A DNA stretch of 64,000 bases, taken from positions 496,001 through 560,000 of the forward strand of contig NZ_JAMCCQ010000002.1 of the NCBI RefSeq assembly GCF_023370775.1, in the 5' to 3' direction. The notes beneath the pieces are model-generated. The model made no database searches, was not told the origin of the DNA, and saw only the letters and a list, made by a program, of their open reading frames with translations. This stretch comes from Marivita sp. GX14005. GTDB taxonomy: Bacteria > Pseudomonadota > Alphaproteobacteria > Rhodobacterales > Rhodobacteraceae. Of the stretch, positions 45,765-56,120 are shown piece by piece (the stretch's first letter is position 1; the number at the start of each line of letters is the position of its first letter). The position numbers and the translations under genes are program-made.

Positions 45765-47108
45765 ATGCGTTTGTCCCGTTATTTCCTGCCCGTGCTCAAG
45801 GAAACGCCCGCCGAGGCGCAGATCGTCAGCCACCGCCTCATGCTGCGCGCCGGCATGATCAAACAGGCGAGCGCCGGCATCTATTCCTGGCTGCCGCTCG
45901 GTTTCAAGGTGCTGCGCAAGATCGAGGATATCGTCCATGAGGAGCAGGCGCGGGCCGGGCATCTGGCGATGCTCATGCCGACGATCCAGTCGGCCGATCT
46001 GTGGCGCGAAAGCGGGCGCTATGACGCTTACGGCGACGAGATGCTGCGTATCACCGATCGCGGCGGGCGCGACATGCTCTTCACGCCGACCGCCGAGGAG
46101 TTGATCACCGATATCTTCCGCGCCCATGTCGGCAGCTACAAGGATCTGCCGCTGACGCTCTACCAGATCCAGTGGAAGTTCCGCGACGAGATCCGCCCCC
46201 GTTTCGGCGTCATGCGCGGCCGCGAATTCCTGATGAAGGACGGCTACAATTTCGACCTGACGAAAGAGGACGCTCTGCACGCCTATAACCGCCACCTTGT
46301 CAGCTACCTGCGCACATATGAACGCATGGGGCTTCAGGCGATCCCGATGCGCGCCGATAGCGGCCCCATCGGCGGCGACAACACGCATGAATTCCTCGTG
46401 CTGGCCGAAACAGGCGAGTCCGAAGTGTTCTACGACAGCGAGATCACCGATCTGACCTTTGGCGACCGGGAAATCGACTACAGCGACAAGGCCCAATGCC
46501 AGGCCGTTCTCGAAGAGTTCACCTCGCGCTATGCCCGCACCGATGAGACGCATGACGAGGCCGAATTCGCCAAGGTGCCCGAAGCGCGCCGCCGCACGGC
46601 GCGCGGGATCGAGGTGGGACAGATCTTCTATTTCGGCACCAAGTATTCCGACGCGCTGGGCGCCACCGTCACCGACCGGGAGGGCAACAGGCTGCCCGTC
46701 CACATGGGCAGCCACGGCATCGGTGTTTCCCGCCTTCTCGGCGCGATCATCGAGGCGAGCCATGACGACAAGGGCATCATCTGGCCCGAGGGCGTCACGC
46801 CCTTCCATGCCGGCATCGTCAATCTGAAACAGGGCGATTCCGAGGCCGATGCAGCTTGCGAGGTGCTTTACGACAGCCTGAAGGCGCTCGGTCTCGATCC
46901 GCTCTACGACGATCGCAACGAACGCGCGGGCGGCAAATTCGCCACGATGGACCTGATCGGCCTGCCATGGCGCATCACCGTCGGGCCGCGCGGGCTCAAG
47001 AACGGTGTCGTGGAACTCACCTCGCGCCGCACGGGCGAGAGCGAGGAGATGGCCCCCGAACAGGCCATACAGCGCATCGCGAAGATCTACGGCACATCGC
47101 AGGCCTGA
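45765..47108 (+). CDS. proS: Prolyl-tRNA synthetase
   Basis: Class-II synthetase of 447 aa. Motif 1 lies in [22 protein letters not shown], motif 2 in [22 protein letters not shown] and motif 3 in [16 protein letters not shown]. The C-terminal anticodon-binding domain ends the protein. It lacks the about 180-residue editing insertion of E. coli-type ProRS, as expected for alphaproteobacteria. ATG 45765 matches the family start ([15 protein letters not shown]). Confidence 0.96.
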   Translation: MRLSRYFLPVLKETPAEAQIVSHRLMLRAGMIKQASAGIYSWLPLGFKVLRKIEDIVHEEQARAGHLAMLMPTIQSADLWRESGRYDAYGDEMLRITDRGGRDMLFTPTAEELITDIFRAHVGSYKDLPLTLYQIQWKFRDEIRPRFGVMRGREFLMKDGYNFDLTKEDALHAYNRHLVSYLRTYERMGLQAIPMRADSGPIGGDNTHEFLVLAETGESEVFYDSEITDLTFGDREIDYSDKAQCQAVLEEFTSRYARTDETHDEAEFAKVPEARRRTARGIEVGQIFYFGTKYSDALGATVTDREGNRLPVHMGSHGIGVSRLLGAIIEASHDDKGIIWPEGVTPFHAGIVNLKQGDSEADAACEVLYDSLKALGLDPLYDDRNERAGGKFATMDLIGLPWRITVGPRGLKNGVVELTSRRTGESEEMAPEQAIQRIAKIYGTSQA

Positions 47109-47111
47109 CTT

Positions 47112-47155
47112 TCTTCTTGCCTGAAATATCCCGGGGGTTTGGGGGCTGGCCCCCA
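47112..47155 (+). repeat. Dispersed GC-rich intergenic element, copy C
   Basis: TTCTTCTTGCC, then GAAATATCCCGGGGG, then stem GGGGGC-TG-GCCCCC at 47142-47155. It begins four bases after the proS stop and precedes the convergent glmM 3' end. Nearly identical in layout to copy A at 23953. Confidence 0.8.
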
Positions 47156-47168
47156 ATCCTCCTCACGT

Positions 47169-48512
47169 TCACGCCGTCGCGCCGACCTCGGCCACGATCC
47201 CGTCGACCAGCTCCGCAAGCAGCGCCTCGTCCTCGCATTCCGCCATCACCCGGATCAGCGGTTCGGTCCCCGATTTGCGGATCAAGAGCCGCCCCGTTCC
47301 ATTCAAACGCGCCTCGGCCTCCGCAATCGCCGATTTGACTGACGCGCGTTCGAGCGGTGCATCGCCCTCGGAATAGCGCACGTTCTTCAGAAGCTGCGGC
47401 ACCGGCTCGAAATTGCGGGCGAGCGCACTGGCCGGTTGGCCGGAGCGGCACATCTCGGCCAAAAATTGCAGCCCCGCCATGAGCCCATCGCCGGTGGTCG
47501 CGTAATCGGTCATCACGATATGACCCGATTGCTCACCCCCGAGGTTCCAGCCACCGCGCCGCATCGCCTCCACGACATAGCGGTCGCCGACGCCGGTGCG
47601 CTCCAGCCGCAGCCCGCGCGCATCGAGGAACCGCTCCAGGCCAAGGTTCGACATGACCGTCGCCACCAGCACGCCGCCCCGGAGGCGGTCTTCCTCGGCC
47701 CAGCGTGCTGCCATCAATGCCATGATCTGGTCGCCATCGGCCACCTGCCCGGTCTCATCGATCAGGATCACCCTATCGGCATCGCCATCGAGGCAAATGC
47801 CCACGTCCGCGCCATGCGCCACCACCGCCTCGGCGGCAAGCCGCGGCTCGGTCGAGCCGCAGCCGCGGTTGATGTTGAGCCCGTCAGGCGCAACGCCGAG
47901 CGGCACGACATCCGCGCCGAGTTCCCAAAGCACCTCGGGCGCGGCCTTATAGGCGGCGCCATTGGCGCAATCCACCACGACCTTGAGCCCGTCGAGCCGT
48001 TTGCCGGATGGAAAGGTCGATTTGACCCGCTCCTGATACCGGAACCGGCCATCGTCGATCCGTTTGGCGCGGCCGATATTGCCGGCTTCTGCCAACTCGA
48101 CCCCGGAATGGATCAGCGCTTCGATCTCGGCCTCATCGGCATCCGACAGCTTGAACCCGTCCGGGCCGAAGAACTTGATCCCGTTATCGGCAGCCGGGTT
48201 GTGACTGGCCGAGATCATGATCCCCAGATCGGCCCGCATCGAGGGTGTCAGCAGCCCGACCGCCGGCGTCGGCACCGGGCCGAGCAGCAGCACGTTCATG
48301 CCGGTCGAGGTCAGCCCGGCGGTCAGCGCGTTTTCGAACATATAGCCCGAAAGCCGCGTATCCTTTCCGATGACCACGCGGTGCACGCCCTGGGAATCAC
48401 GGCGGAAATGCCGGCCCACGGCAGCGCCGATCCGAAGCGCCATCTCGGCCGTCATCGGAGGCGTGTTCGCGGTGCCGCGCACCCCGTCGGTTCCGAACAG
48501 TTTGCGCGCCAT
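47169..48512 (-). CDS. glmM: Phosphoglucosamine mutase
   Basis: Converts glucosamine-6-phosphate to glucosamine-1-phosphate for peptidoglycan and LPS. The 447-aa protein starts [16 protein letters not shown]. It has the phosphoserine loop [17 protein letters not shown], the metal site DGDADR, the sugar loop GGEQSGHI and the phosphate-binding [14 protein letters not shown]. An ATG at 48515 overlapping the folP stop (ATGA) is an equally good start and would couple translation to folP. Confidence 0.96.
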   Translation of the reverse strand: MARKLFGTDGVRGTANTPPMTAEMALRIGAAVGRHFRRDSQGVHRVVIGKDTRLSGYMFENALTAGLTSTGMNVLLLGPVPTPAVGLLTPSMRADLGIMISASHNPAADNGIKFFGPDGFKLSDADEAEIEALIHSGVELAEAGNIGRAKRIDDGRFRYQERVKSTFPSGKRLDGLKVVVDCANGAAYKAAPEVLWELGADVVPLGVAPDGLNINRGCGSTEPRLAAEAVVAHGADVGICLDGDADRVILIDETGQVADGDQIMALMAARWAEEDRLRGGVLVATVMSNLGLERFLDARGLRLERTGVGDRYVVEAMRRGGWNLGGEQSGHIVMTDYATTGDGLMAGLQFLAEMCRSGQPASALARNFEPVPQLLKNVRYSEGDAPLERASVKSAIAEAEARLNGTGRLLIRKSGTEPLIRVMAECEDEALLAELVDGIVAEVGATA

Positions 48513-49522
48513 CATCCCTCTCCCGTATTCACCGCGCGCCAGGACGCGAGCGCCTGGCGGGTTTCCAAAACATCATGCACCCGCACGATCTGCACGCCCT
48601 GCGTGGCCGCGTGCAAGGCGATTGCGACCGAGCCGGGCATCCGCGCATCCGCCGCCTCCGCGCCGGAAATCGTGCCGATGAACTTCTTGCGCGAGGCACC
48701 CAGCAGGATCGGGCAGCCCAGCGCATGAAACAGCGCGATATCGCGCAGCAACGCGAGGTTGTGCTCCAGCGTCTTGCCGAAACCGATACCGGGATCGACG
48801 ATAATCCGCTCGCGTGCGATGCCCTGCGCAACGAGTGCATCGACCCGTTCGCTGAGGAAATCGTAGACATCGAGACGCACATCGTCATAGCGCGGGGCGT
48901 CCTGCATGGTTTCCGGATCACCCTGGGCATGCATGACGCAGACAGGCACGCCGCGTTCGGCGCATAGCGGGGCAAGCGCGGGATCGAAGGTGAAGCCCGA
49001 CACATCGTTGACGATCGCAGCGCCGGCGTGTAGCGCGGCGCGCGCCACCTCGGCCTTGCGGGTGTCGATTGAGATCGGCACATCGAGCTGCGCCGCGACG
49101 TCCCGGATCGGCGCGGCGACCCGGTCGATCTCGTCCGAAACGCTCACCGTTCGCGCGCCGGGCCGCGTGCTTTCGCCGCCCACATCGATGATATCGGCGC
49201 CATCCGAGTGCATCCGGCGTGCCTGGACCAGAGCGGCATCGCGGTCCTGATATCGTCCACCATCGGAAAAACTGTCGGGCGTGACGTTGAGGATCCCCAT
49301 GATGCGCGTTCGGCGCATATCGCATCCCGCGATGGGCGCGCGCGCCGCAGTCAGTCGCTCCAGCACAGCGTGCGGCGCCTCTCGTGCCGGGACGATTTCG
49401 GGCGCGCGGCCACGCTGCTCAAGCGCAATGTCGGCGAACCAGAACGACCCGCCAGCCAGCGGAAGCGCCCCGCCGGGCCGCAGCGGGCCGGAGCGGGGGA
49501 GGGGGCGATAATAGGCGCTCAT
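48512..49522 (-). CDS. folP: Dihydropteroate synthase
   Basis: Condenses dihydropterin diphosphate with p-aminobenzoate; the sulfonamide target. The TIM-barrel starts near residue 73 with [15 protein letters not shown], followed by [20 protein letters not shown]-type VNDVSGF, and [13 protein letters not shown]. The protein is 336 aa, with about 70 residues before the barrel that are not needed for the fold; a shorter start cannot be excluded. It lies between folB and glmM, all on one strand. Confidence 0.94.
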   Translation of the reverse strand: MSAYYRPLPRSGPLRPGGALPLAGGSFWFADIALEQRGRAPEIVPAREAPHAVLERLTAARAPIAGCDMRRTRIMGILNVTPDSFSDGGRYQDRDAALVQARRMHSDGADIIDVGGESTRPGARTVSVSDEIDRVAAPIRDVAAQLDVPISIDTRKAEVARAALHAGAAIVNDVSGFTFDPALAPLCAERGVPVCVMHAQGDPETMQDAPRYDDVRLDVYDFLSERVDALVAQGIARERIIVDPGIGFGKTLEHNLALLRDIALFHALGCPILLGASRKKFIGTISGAEAADARMPGSVAIALHAATQGVQIVRVHDVLETRQALASWRAVNTGEG

Positions 49523-49561
49523 GCCGGTTCAATGAAACGCCGGGGGCGATTTGGCAAGGTC

Positions 49562-50485
49562 TCAGAGCACGGTTTCGCCAATGGGGCGGTTGTGAACCGG
49601 CACGCTGCCGCCCGGCGACGCCGTCTCACCAATGCTCAGAATCTCGCGGGCTTCGATCAATGCGGCAAACCAGAGTGTCAGATCCACCGGGCCGGTTGCG
49701 TCCAGCGCAGGCCGCTCGACAGCGTCGAGGACGATTTTCGACGGCGCCCAGACGCAGACCTGTCCGTTCTTCATCGCCCAGTCGAGTTCGGTTCGGGTCG
49801 CCACCACCTTGCAGCGGGCATCGCGGGCCGCCAGACACCAGGCATTCTGTTCGATGGAGAGAAGATCGATCCGCCGCTGCGCCATCCTGTGCGGCACTTG
49901 CGGCGGTGCCACGTCCGGCCGTCCGATGCAAAAGATCACCGGTGCGTCCCGCGCGCTCAAGGCATCGATCCAACCGCCGAGATGCGGTGAGGCGATGGCC
50001 TCATTGGACAGGTGAACAACGCGCGGATGTGGCCGTTCCTGCGCCGTGCCGATCGCGCGGCCCAGATCGTCGCGCGAGCGCACGATCTCCACCCCAAGCG
50101 CGCCGGGGCCGCGATCCAGTTTTTCGATCCGCACGAAGGTGCGCCGCGCCTGCGGCTCTTGCAATATCCGCTCCGCAATCCGCGCTGCGAGCGTTTCGAG
50201 AAGGTTCACCCGCTCGGCCGCAAGCTCCGCGGCGATGGCTTCGGTCACGCGGTCATAGGACAGGATGCGATCCACATCGTCGTCGATCTGCTGCGTTTGC
50301 GGCTCGACCTCGACCACGATGTTGAAGCAAACGCGCTGCGTCGTGCCGCGCTCGGCCTGGAAGGCGCCAATTTCGACCTGCACGATATGATCGCGCAGCG
50401 AAATGCGGTCCACGGGGCCGTCCTTGGCCGTGGCGATGGCCCGCTCGGTCGGATGTGCGAAGGCTTCGCGGATTTCGCTGCTCAT
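49562..50485 (-). CDS. folB: Dihydroneopterin aldolase with C-terminal extension
   Basis: The first about 140 residues are a FolB domain: the DHIVQVEIGAFQAERGTTQ block, the LSYDRVTEAI segment, catalytic Glu97 in LLETLAARIAERIL and the base Lys122 in RIEKLDRGPGALGVE. Residues about 145-307 have no FolB counterpart (RPHPRVVHLSNEAIASPHLG, FCIGRPDVAPPQ, LDWAMKNGQVCVWAPSK). Free-standing FolB is about 120 aa, so this is more than double. The extension's function is unknown. The gene heads the folB-folP-glmM group. Confidence 0.9.
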   Translation of the reverse strand: MSSEIREAFAHPTERAIATAKDGPVDRISLRDHIVQVEIGAFQAERGTTQRVCFNIVVEVEPQTQQIDDDVDRILSYDRVTEAIAAELAAERVNLLETLAARIAERILQEPQARRTFVRIEKLDRGPGALGVEIVRSRDDLGRAIGTAQERPHPRVVHLSNEAIASPHLGGWIDALSARDAPVIFCIGRPDVAPPQVPHRMAQRRIDLLSIEQNAWCLAARDARCKVVATRTELDWAMKNGQVCVWAPSKIVLDAVERPALDATGPVDLTLWFAALIEAREILSIGETASPGGSVPVHNRPIGETVL

Positions 50486-50599
50486 GGCCGCCCCGGATCA
50501 GATGCTGTCACTCCGACCTAGCAGAGCCGGCGTGCGACCGGAACGCCGCGAACGGGCGTTTTTCGCCCCGATCACGACATTCGGCGCAATGGCAGCCGG

Positions 50600-51232
50600 T
50601 CAGCTGTTCGCGCTGACCCGCCAAGTGTGGCGATAGAACAGATGCACACCGATGGAGGCGGTTTTCGTATAGGTCCGCGACCAGCGCGGGCTCACGGCCT
50701 TGGTGTGGTAATGCGTGGCCCCATCGGTCAGGTTGAGCGGGGCGACGCCATCGAGGATGGCCCGCGCGATCTTGCCGACCTGTTTCCAGGCTCGCGGTTC
50801 GCGGATGCGTTCGGGGATGCCGTCGCAGGTGTAGGTGAACTGGCACTGGTATTTGCGGCCCGTGCCCTGGTTGACCACACCGCAGACCGTATCGGGGAAC
50901 CGGCCGCTCTTGACGCGGTTCATTATCACTTCGGCAACGGCGAACTGGCCTTTGATCGTTTCGCCGCGCGCTTCGAAATAGAGCGCTTCGGCCAGGCACT
51001 CCCATTGCGCGCCGCCACCGGCGGTTTTCTGGCTGTTGACCCAAGCGGCGGAATAGACGGCGGATTTCCGCGACACGGGGGTCACGAGTGCGTTCAAATG
51101 GGACTTGCCGGCAGCGTTCAGTCCATTTTGTTCTTCGACCAGCAGCGATGCGACGTCATCATCCGCGCGATCGGCCAGGGTAGGCGTGGCCAGCATGGCC
51201 GCCGCCAGGAGCAGAGCAAGAAATCTTGTCAT
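50600..51232 (-). CDS. SleB-type cell wall hydrolase
   Basis: A 210-aa exported protein with signal peptide MTRFLALLLAAAMLATPTLA. The C-terminal domain (about residues 78-205) matches Hydrolase_2/SleB: WECLAEALYFEARGE with the catalytic-type Glu, then VAEVIMNRVKSGRFPDTVCGVVNQG and GATHYHTKAV. It would cut glycan strands of peptidoglycan. The 187-base gap upstream holds nothing I recognise. Confidence 0.9.
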   Translation of the reverse strand: MTRFLALLLAAAMLATPTLADRADDDVASLLVEEQNGLNAAGKSHLNALVTPVSRKSAVYSAAWVNSQKTAGGGAQWECLAEALYFEARGETIKGQFAVAEVIMNRVKSGRFPDTVCGVVNQGTGRKYQCQFTYTCDGIPERIREPRAWKQVGKIARAILDGVAPLNLTDGATHYHTKAVSPRWSRTYTKTASIGVHLFYRHTWRVSANS

Positions 51233-51419
51233 GACGAGTGTTCATCTCGCGATGTTGTTGGTGGCGGCAGAACACACTTGACAATGGCAGCGCCGCGCAG
51301 ACGAGCGGGCTGTTAGCGAAGATCCGCCCAGATCACAAGGCAAGGGGGCGCACGGCCAAGCGCAAACCTGCCGCCGTATTGAACGGCATGGAAGATATCG
51401 CGGGCCAGCGAGGGACTCG

Positions 51420-53969
51420 CTACTTCATCTTGTCGGAGAGCGCCAGTTGTGCCGCCGCAAGCCGCGCCACCGGAACGCGAAACGGCGAGCAGCTGACATA
51501 GTCGAATCCGGCGGCGCGGCAGAAGGCTATCGAATCGGCATGCGCCGCATGTTCGCCGCAGATCGACAGGATCACATCCGGCCGGGCGGCCCGCCCGCGC
51601 GTGGCACCCAGCGACAGCAATTCGCCGACGCCTTCGCTGTCGAGCCGGTGGAAAGGATCCTCGTCAAAGACGCTCTGGCGCACATATTCCGACATGAACC
51701 GCCCGGCATCATCGCGCGACAGACCATAGGTCATCTGAGTCAGGTCATTGGTGCCGAAACTCAGGAATTGCGTATGCTCGGCGATATCCCCGGCGCGCAG
51801 GCAGGCGCGGGGCGTTTCGACCATAACGCCGAGGCGGAAGGTGAAATCGGCACCGCGTTCGGCGCGCACGGAAGCGGCGACCGCTTCGATCCGCGCGCGG
51901 ACAAGCTCCACTTCGCGCTTGGCCGACACGAGCGGCAGCATGATTTCCGGCACGATCTGCACGCCCTCGCGCCCCGCCTCGACCGTAGCCTCGAAAATGG
52001 CGCGGGCCTGCATGTCGTAGATCTCGGGCACGGTGATGCCCAGCCGCACGCCGCGCATGCCCAGCATCGGGTTGTATTCGGTGAGGCCATCGATCCGGCG
52101 GGTGACATCGCTAACGGGGATATCCAGCGCCTCGGCAAGTTCGCGTTGCCCGGAGCGCGAGGTGGGAAGGAATTCGTGCAGCGGCGGGTCGAAAAGCCTG
52201 ATGCAGACAGGATGGCCCTGCATGATGCGAAAAAGTTCGAGGAAATCCGCGCGCTGCATCGGCAGCACGATTTCGAGCGCGGCTTCCCGGTCCTTTGCAT
52301 CCTGCGCGAAGATCATCTCGCGCATGGGGGTCAGCCGTTCGGTCTCGAAAAACATATGTTCGGTGCGGCACAGCCCGATACCCTGCGCGCGGAAATGCAC
52401 GGCCGCGCGCGCATCGGCCGGCGTGTCGGCATTGGCGCGCACGCCGATATCGCGCTCGGCATCGGCCCAGCTCATGAAGCGGCGAAAGGTCTCGTCGAGA
52501 TTGGCCTCGATCGTCTCTACCGCACCCACAAGCACCTGCCCGCTGGTGCCGTCGATGGTGATTTCGTCGCCCTCGTTCAGCACGCGCCCGTCCTGTGCCA
52601 GAAGCGTCTTTTGGTCGGGGCTGTAGCGCAGGTTGGCGGCGCCGACGATGCAGGGCAGACCCAGACCGCGCCCGATCACCGCTGCGTGGCTGGTCATGCC
52701 GCCGCGTTCGGTCAGGACGGCGGAGGCCGCATGCATTCCGCGAATGTCCTCCGGGCTGGTCTCCCGGCGCACCAGAACGCAGGGCTCGCCGCGCGCGGCG
52801 CTGGCCTGCGCGGCTTCGGACGTAAAAACGATCCGCCCGGTCGCGGCGCCCGGACTGGCTGCGATGCCGGAGCCGACGATATCGCGCTTTGCCGACGCCG
52901 CCACTTGCCGGTGCAACAGCTCGGGCAGGGCGCGGGGCTCTATCCGCATCAGCGCCTCCTGCCGGGTGATGATCCCGTCATCCGCGAGACTCACCGCGAT
53001 CCTGAGCGCGGCGCGGGCGCTGCGCTCGACCCGAACGCCGTCGAGGATATGCAGATCGCCATCGGCGATGGTGAACTCGATCTGCATTTCCTCGCGCAGC
53101 CGCTCGCGCATCCGCGCCGCGTGATCCTTGAGCGCCGCGAAGGCGTCCGGGGCCAGCTCTTCCAGCGACGCGCCGCGCGGATCCTTTTCGAGATAGATGG
53201 ACCGCGCATCCTCCTCGACAGCCTCCCGGCCTTGGCTTCGGCTGAGATAGCGTCCCGTGACCTGCGGTTTGCCGGTTGTGGAGTCGACCAGTTGCAGCAC
53301 GCCTGCGCCGCTTTCGCCGGTCCCGCCCCCGAGGGTCATTTCCTGCACGACAAGCCCGAGCCCGGCATCCACCGGCGCGCCCTTGGCCTGCCGCAACAGC
53401 CGCGCCGTGGTGCCCTCCCAGGCCCGCGCCATCGAGCGCAGGATCTCGGCAAGCTGCACACCGCGATCCTGTGGAAACGGCTCCTCGGCCTCGTCCTCGA
53501 ACCGGCGCAGCGCCCGTTTCAGCGCCTCCGGCCCCGTGCCGCCAAGATCGTCGAACATCTCCGCATCGAGCCGCGCGACATCGACGGCATAGGTCTGGAT
53601 GAAGCGCAGGTAGATCTCCGTTGCCCCGCGCGCGCCGATGCGCTTGCACAGTTCGGAATGGCGCGCATCGTTCATCCCGATATTGAGCACCGCGCGCGGC
53701 CCGCCCCAATCGGGATCCTGCGACGACGGGCGCACGCAGAGCAGCGCGCTCGGTGCGAACTCGGCCAATATGCCCGACACGTCGGGGCGGTAACCGCTGG
53801 TGAACCTGTGAACCGTATCGAAGGACAGCGCCACGGTGCGCGGCACCGGCAGGTCGAGCCGTATCAGACGTTGCAGGCATTTGGCCCGCCCGCCATGCGT
53901 CGGCTCCGACACGGGGGAGGTCGGCGTGATGACGGTCACGTCCGGGTTGTCGAAAGCCGGTTTCTGCAC
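51420..53969 (-). CDS. Pyruvate,phosphate dikinase-like protein
   Basis: The 849-aa protein has the PPDK layout: N-terminal nucleotide-binding part (1-340), phosphohistidine domain with His428 in ERGGMTSHAAVIGRGLG, and a C-terminal PEP/pyruvate barrel with GLCRTEHMFF, FGTNDLTQMTYGLSRDD and the acid ICGEH. The last two domains look canonical. The N-terminal domain is not: the usual KGANL loop reads THGGRAKCLQRL, and the usual LQTR nucleotide motif reads ILDGVRVERS. True PPDK activity (ATP + Pi + pyruvate to PEP) is therefore likely but not certain. It is about 30 residues shorter than standard PPDK. Confidence 0.85.
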   Translation of the reverse strand: MQKPAFDNPDVTVITPTSPVSEPTHGGRAKCLQRLIRLDLPVPRTVALSFDTVHRFTSGYRPDVSGILAEFAPSALLCVRPSSQDPDWGGPRAVLNIGMNDARHSELCKRIGARGATEIYLRFIQTYAVDVARLDAEMFDDLGGTGPEALKRALRRFEDEAEEPFPQDRGVQLAEILRSMARAWEGTTARLLRQAKGAPVDAGLGLVVQEMTLGGGTGESGAGVLQLVDSTTGKPQVTGRYLSRSQGREAVEEDARSIYLEKDPRGASLEELAPDAFAALKDHAARMRERLREEMQIEFTIADGDLHILDGVRVERSARAALRIAVSLADDGIITRQEALMRIEPRALPELLHRQVAASAKRDIVGSGIAASPGAATGRIVFTSEAAQASAARGEPCVLVRRETSPEDIRGMHAASAVLTERGGMTSHAAVIGRGLGLPCIVGAANLRYSPDQKTLLAQDGRVLNEGDEITIDGTSGQVLVGAVETIEANLDETFRRFMSWADAERDIGVRANADTPADARAAVHFRAQGIGLCRTEHMFFETERLTPMREMIFAQDAKDREAALEIVLPMQRADFLELFRIMQGHPVCIRLFDPPLHEFLPTSRSGQRELAEALDIPVSDVTRRIDGLTEYNPMLGMRGVRLGITVPEIYDMQARAIFEATVEAGREGVQIVPEIMLPLVSAKREVELVRARIEAVAASVRAERGADFTFRLGVMVETPRACLRAGDIAEHTQFLSFGTNDLTQMTYGLSRDDAGRFMSEYVRQSVFDEDPFHRLDSEGVGELLSLGATRGRAARPDVILSICGEHAAHADSIAFCRAAGFDYVSCSPFRVPVARLAAAQLALSDKMK

Positions 53970-54041
53970 TGCGGCACCCTCTGGTTCGCGCGCAGCATAA
54001 AGCCGCTGCGCGCTCTGGCAAGGGGTTTGCCGCGCTACCTG

Positions 54042-56120
54042 TCAGCCTTCGATGCGCGTCAGGTCGGCCACTTGCAGGCAGGTCTGCCTGATGGTGCTGA
54101 GCAGGTTGAGCCGGTTGCGCCGCAGCACGTCGCTGTCGGCATTGACCTGCACGGCCTCGAAGAACGCATCGACCGGCGCGCGAAGGTCGGCCATCGCGCC
54201 CATCGCGGCACCGAAATCCTGCGCCTCCATCGCCGGCTTGATCTTTGCTTCGGCCTTTTCCAGCGCGTCGAACAGCGCGGTTTCAGTGGGATCTTCGGCG
54301 AATTTCGGATCGGCCCCGAAACTGTATTCGACGCCATCCTTCTCCTCGGCCTGCGCCAGAATGTTATTGGCGCGCTTGAACCCTTGCACGAGGTTTTCGC
54401 CATCGTCGGTCTCAAGAAACGCCTGCAACGCCTTGGCTCGCTTGACCAGAAGCGCCAGATCGTCGTTCTCCGGCATCGCGATGCAGGCGTCGATCACGTC
54501 ATGCCGGATGCCCTGATCGCGCAGGTAGACCTTCAGGCGGTCGTGGAAGAAGGAGAGGAGGTCACGCGCAATGCCGGTATCCTCGATATCCTTGCGCGCA
54601 AGACCCGACACAAAGAGCGGCTCAAGCGCGAGCGTCAACCCATTCTCCAGCACCAGCCGGATCACCCCCAAAGCCGCCCGGCGGAGCGCGAAGGGATCCT
54701 TGGACCCGGTCGGCTTCTCGTCGATTGCCCAGAACCCCGTCAGCGTGTCGATCTTGTCGGCCAGTGCCACGGCCACCGATACCGGCGCGGTGGGCACGTC
54801 GTCCGAGGGGCCGAGCGGCGAGTAATGTTCTTCACAGGCCGCAGCCACTTGGGGTGCGAACCCTGCGGCATCGCTGTAATAGCGGCCCATAAGCCCCTGA
54901 AGTTCCGGAAATTCATAGACCATCTCCGACGCCAGATCGGCCTTCGCCACCCGTGCCGCGCGCTCTGCCAGATCCGGTTCCGCGCTGACCGCGGGCGCCA
55001 GTTCACGCGCCAAAGCAGCGACGCGGTCCACCTTGTCCTTCACGCTGCCCAGCTTGTTGTGAAAGGTCACGCTCTCCAGCGCATCGAGCCAGGGCTGCAT
55101 CTTCTCGCCCTTGGCAATGCGCAGATCGTTCTCCCAAAAGAACTTGGCATCAGCGAGTCGCGCGGACAGCACCTTCTGGTTGCCGGCGAGGATCGTCGCG
55201 CCATGATCGGGCGTTGCGATATTCGTCACGGTGACGAAGCGTTCGATCCGGGCCGTCTTGGGATTGCGGACCGAAAAGAACTTCTGATGCTCCTTCATCG
55301 AGGTTTGCAGCACCTCCGGGGGCAGGTCCAGAAACTCCGCGTCGATCTCGCCCATCAGCACCACGGGCCATTCGACCAGCCCGGCGACCTCGGACAGCAA
55401 ACCCTTGTCCTCCACGATCTCCAGCCCGCTGGCGAAAGCCTGATTGGTCGCCTCCTGCCAGATCGCGTCCGCGCGTTCGGCACCGTCCAGCACGACATGC
55501 GCGCGTTTCAGCTTGGCGTCGTAATCGTCGAAGCCGCGCACGTCGAACGCATCCGGCGCCATGAAGCGATGGCCGCGCGTCTGCCGTCCGGATGCGATCC
55601 CGTCCACCTCCAGCGGCACGACCTCGGAGCCTTCCTCGGTCGTCAGGATGCAGAGGATCGCGTGCAGCGGGCGCACCCAGCGCAGGCTGCCCGCGCCCCA
55701 GCGCATGGATTTGGGCCAAGGGAAGTTGCGGATCGTCCGTTCCAGCACTTCGGCCACGATCTCGGCGGCGGGACGGCCGGGTTTCTCGATCACGGCATAG
55801 AACACGCGGCCTTTCTTCTCGTTCCGCTCGATCAATGCCTCGCGCGCCACGCCCGCGCCGCGCAGGAATCCTTCGATCGCCTTCTCGGGCGCATCGACGC
55901 GCGGCCCCTTGCGCTCCTCGGTCACGTCGGGCGAACGGGCCGTCAGGTCATCGACCCGCAGCGCCAGCCGGCGCGGGGTGGCGAAGGCGGCGGCGCCGGC
56001 ATAGGTCAGCCCGGCCTCGACAAGCCCATCGGTGATGCGCGCCTTGAGATCGGCGGCGGCCTTGGCCTGCATCCGCGCGGGGATTTCCTCGGAAAATAGC
56101 TCGATCAGAAGGTCTGGCAT
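54042..56120 (-). CDS. glyS: Glycyl-tRNA synthetase subunit beta
   Basis: The 692-aa beta subunit begins MPDLLIELFSEEIPARMQ. It contains FLRGAGVAREAL, RWGAGSLRWVRPLHAIL, the MKEHQKFFSVRNP block and a C-terminal anticodon-binding helical domain. ATG 56120 matches the family start and overlaps the stop of the DUF6446-type gene upstream (TGATG). The catalytic alpha subunit gene glyQ is 1.3 kb upstream on the same strand. Confidence 0.96.
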   Translation of the reverse strand: MPDLLIELFSEEIPARMQAKAAADLKARITDGLVEAGLTYAGAAAFATPRRLALRVDDLTARSPDVTEERKGPRVDAPEKAIEGFLRGAGVAREALIERNEKKGRVFYAVIEKPGRPAAEIVAEVLERTIRNFPWPKSMRWGAGSLRWVRPLHAILCILTTEEGSEVVPLEVDGIASGRQTRGHRFMAPDAFDVRGFDDYDAKLKRAHVVLDGAERADAIWQEATNQAFASGLEIVEDKGLLSEVAGLVEWPVVLMGEIDAEFLDLPPEVLQTSMKEHQKFFSVRNPKTARIERFVTVTNIATPDHGATILAGNQKVLSARLADAKFFWENDLRIAKGEKMQPWLDALESVTFHNKLGSVKDKVDRVAALARELAPAVSAEPDLAERAARVAKADLASEMVYEFPELQGLMGRYYSDAAGFAPQVAAACEEHYSPLGPSDDVPTAPVSVAVALADKIDTLTGFWAIDEKPTGSKDPFALRRAALGVIRLVLENGLTLALEPLFVSGLARKDIEDTGIARDLLSFFHDRLKVYLRDQGIRHDVIDACIAMPENDDLALLVKRAKALQAFLETDDGENLVQGFKRANNILAQAEEKDGVEYSFGADPKFAEDPTETALFDALEKAEAKIKPAMEAQDFGAAMGAMADLRAPVDAFFEAVQVNADSDVLRRNRLNLLSTIRQTCLQVADLTRIEG

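Noticed and set aside
51233-51419. Small gene or RNA upstream of the SleB-type hydrolase gene
   Set aside because: No start with a ribosome-binding site and no stable structured RNA pattern seen; left unannotated.
51447-56099. A 1550-codon open frame on the plus strand
   Set aside because: It is antisense to the PPDK-like gene and glyS. Long open antisense frames are expected in GC-rich genes with strong third-position bias, and its residues (His/Arg/Gln/Ala-rich) match no family.
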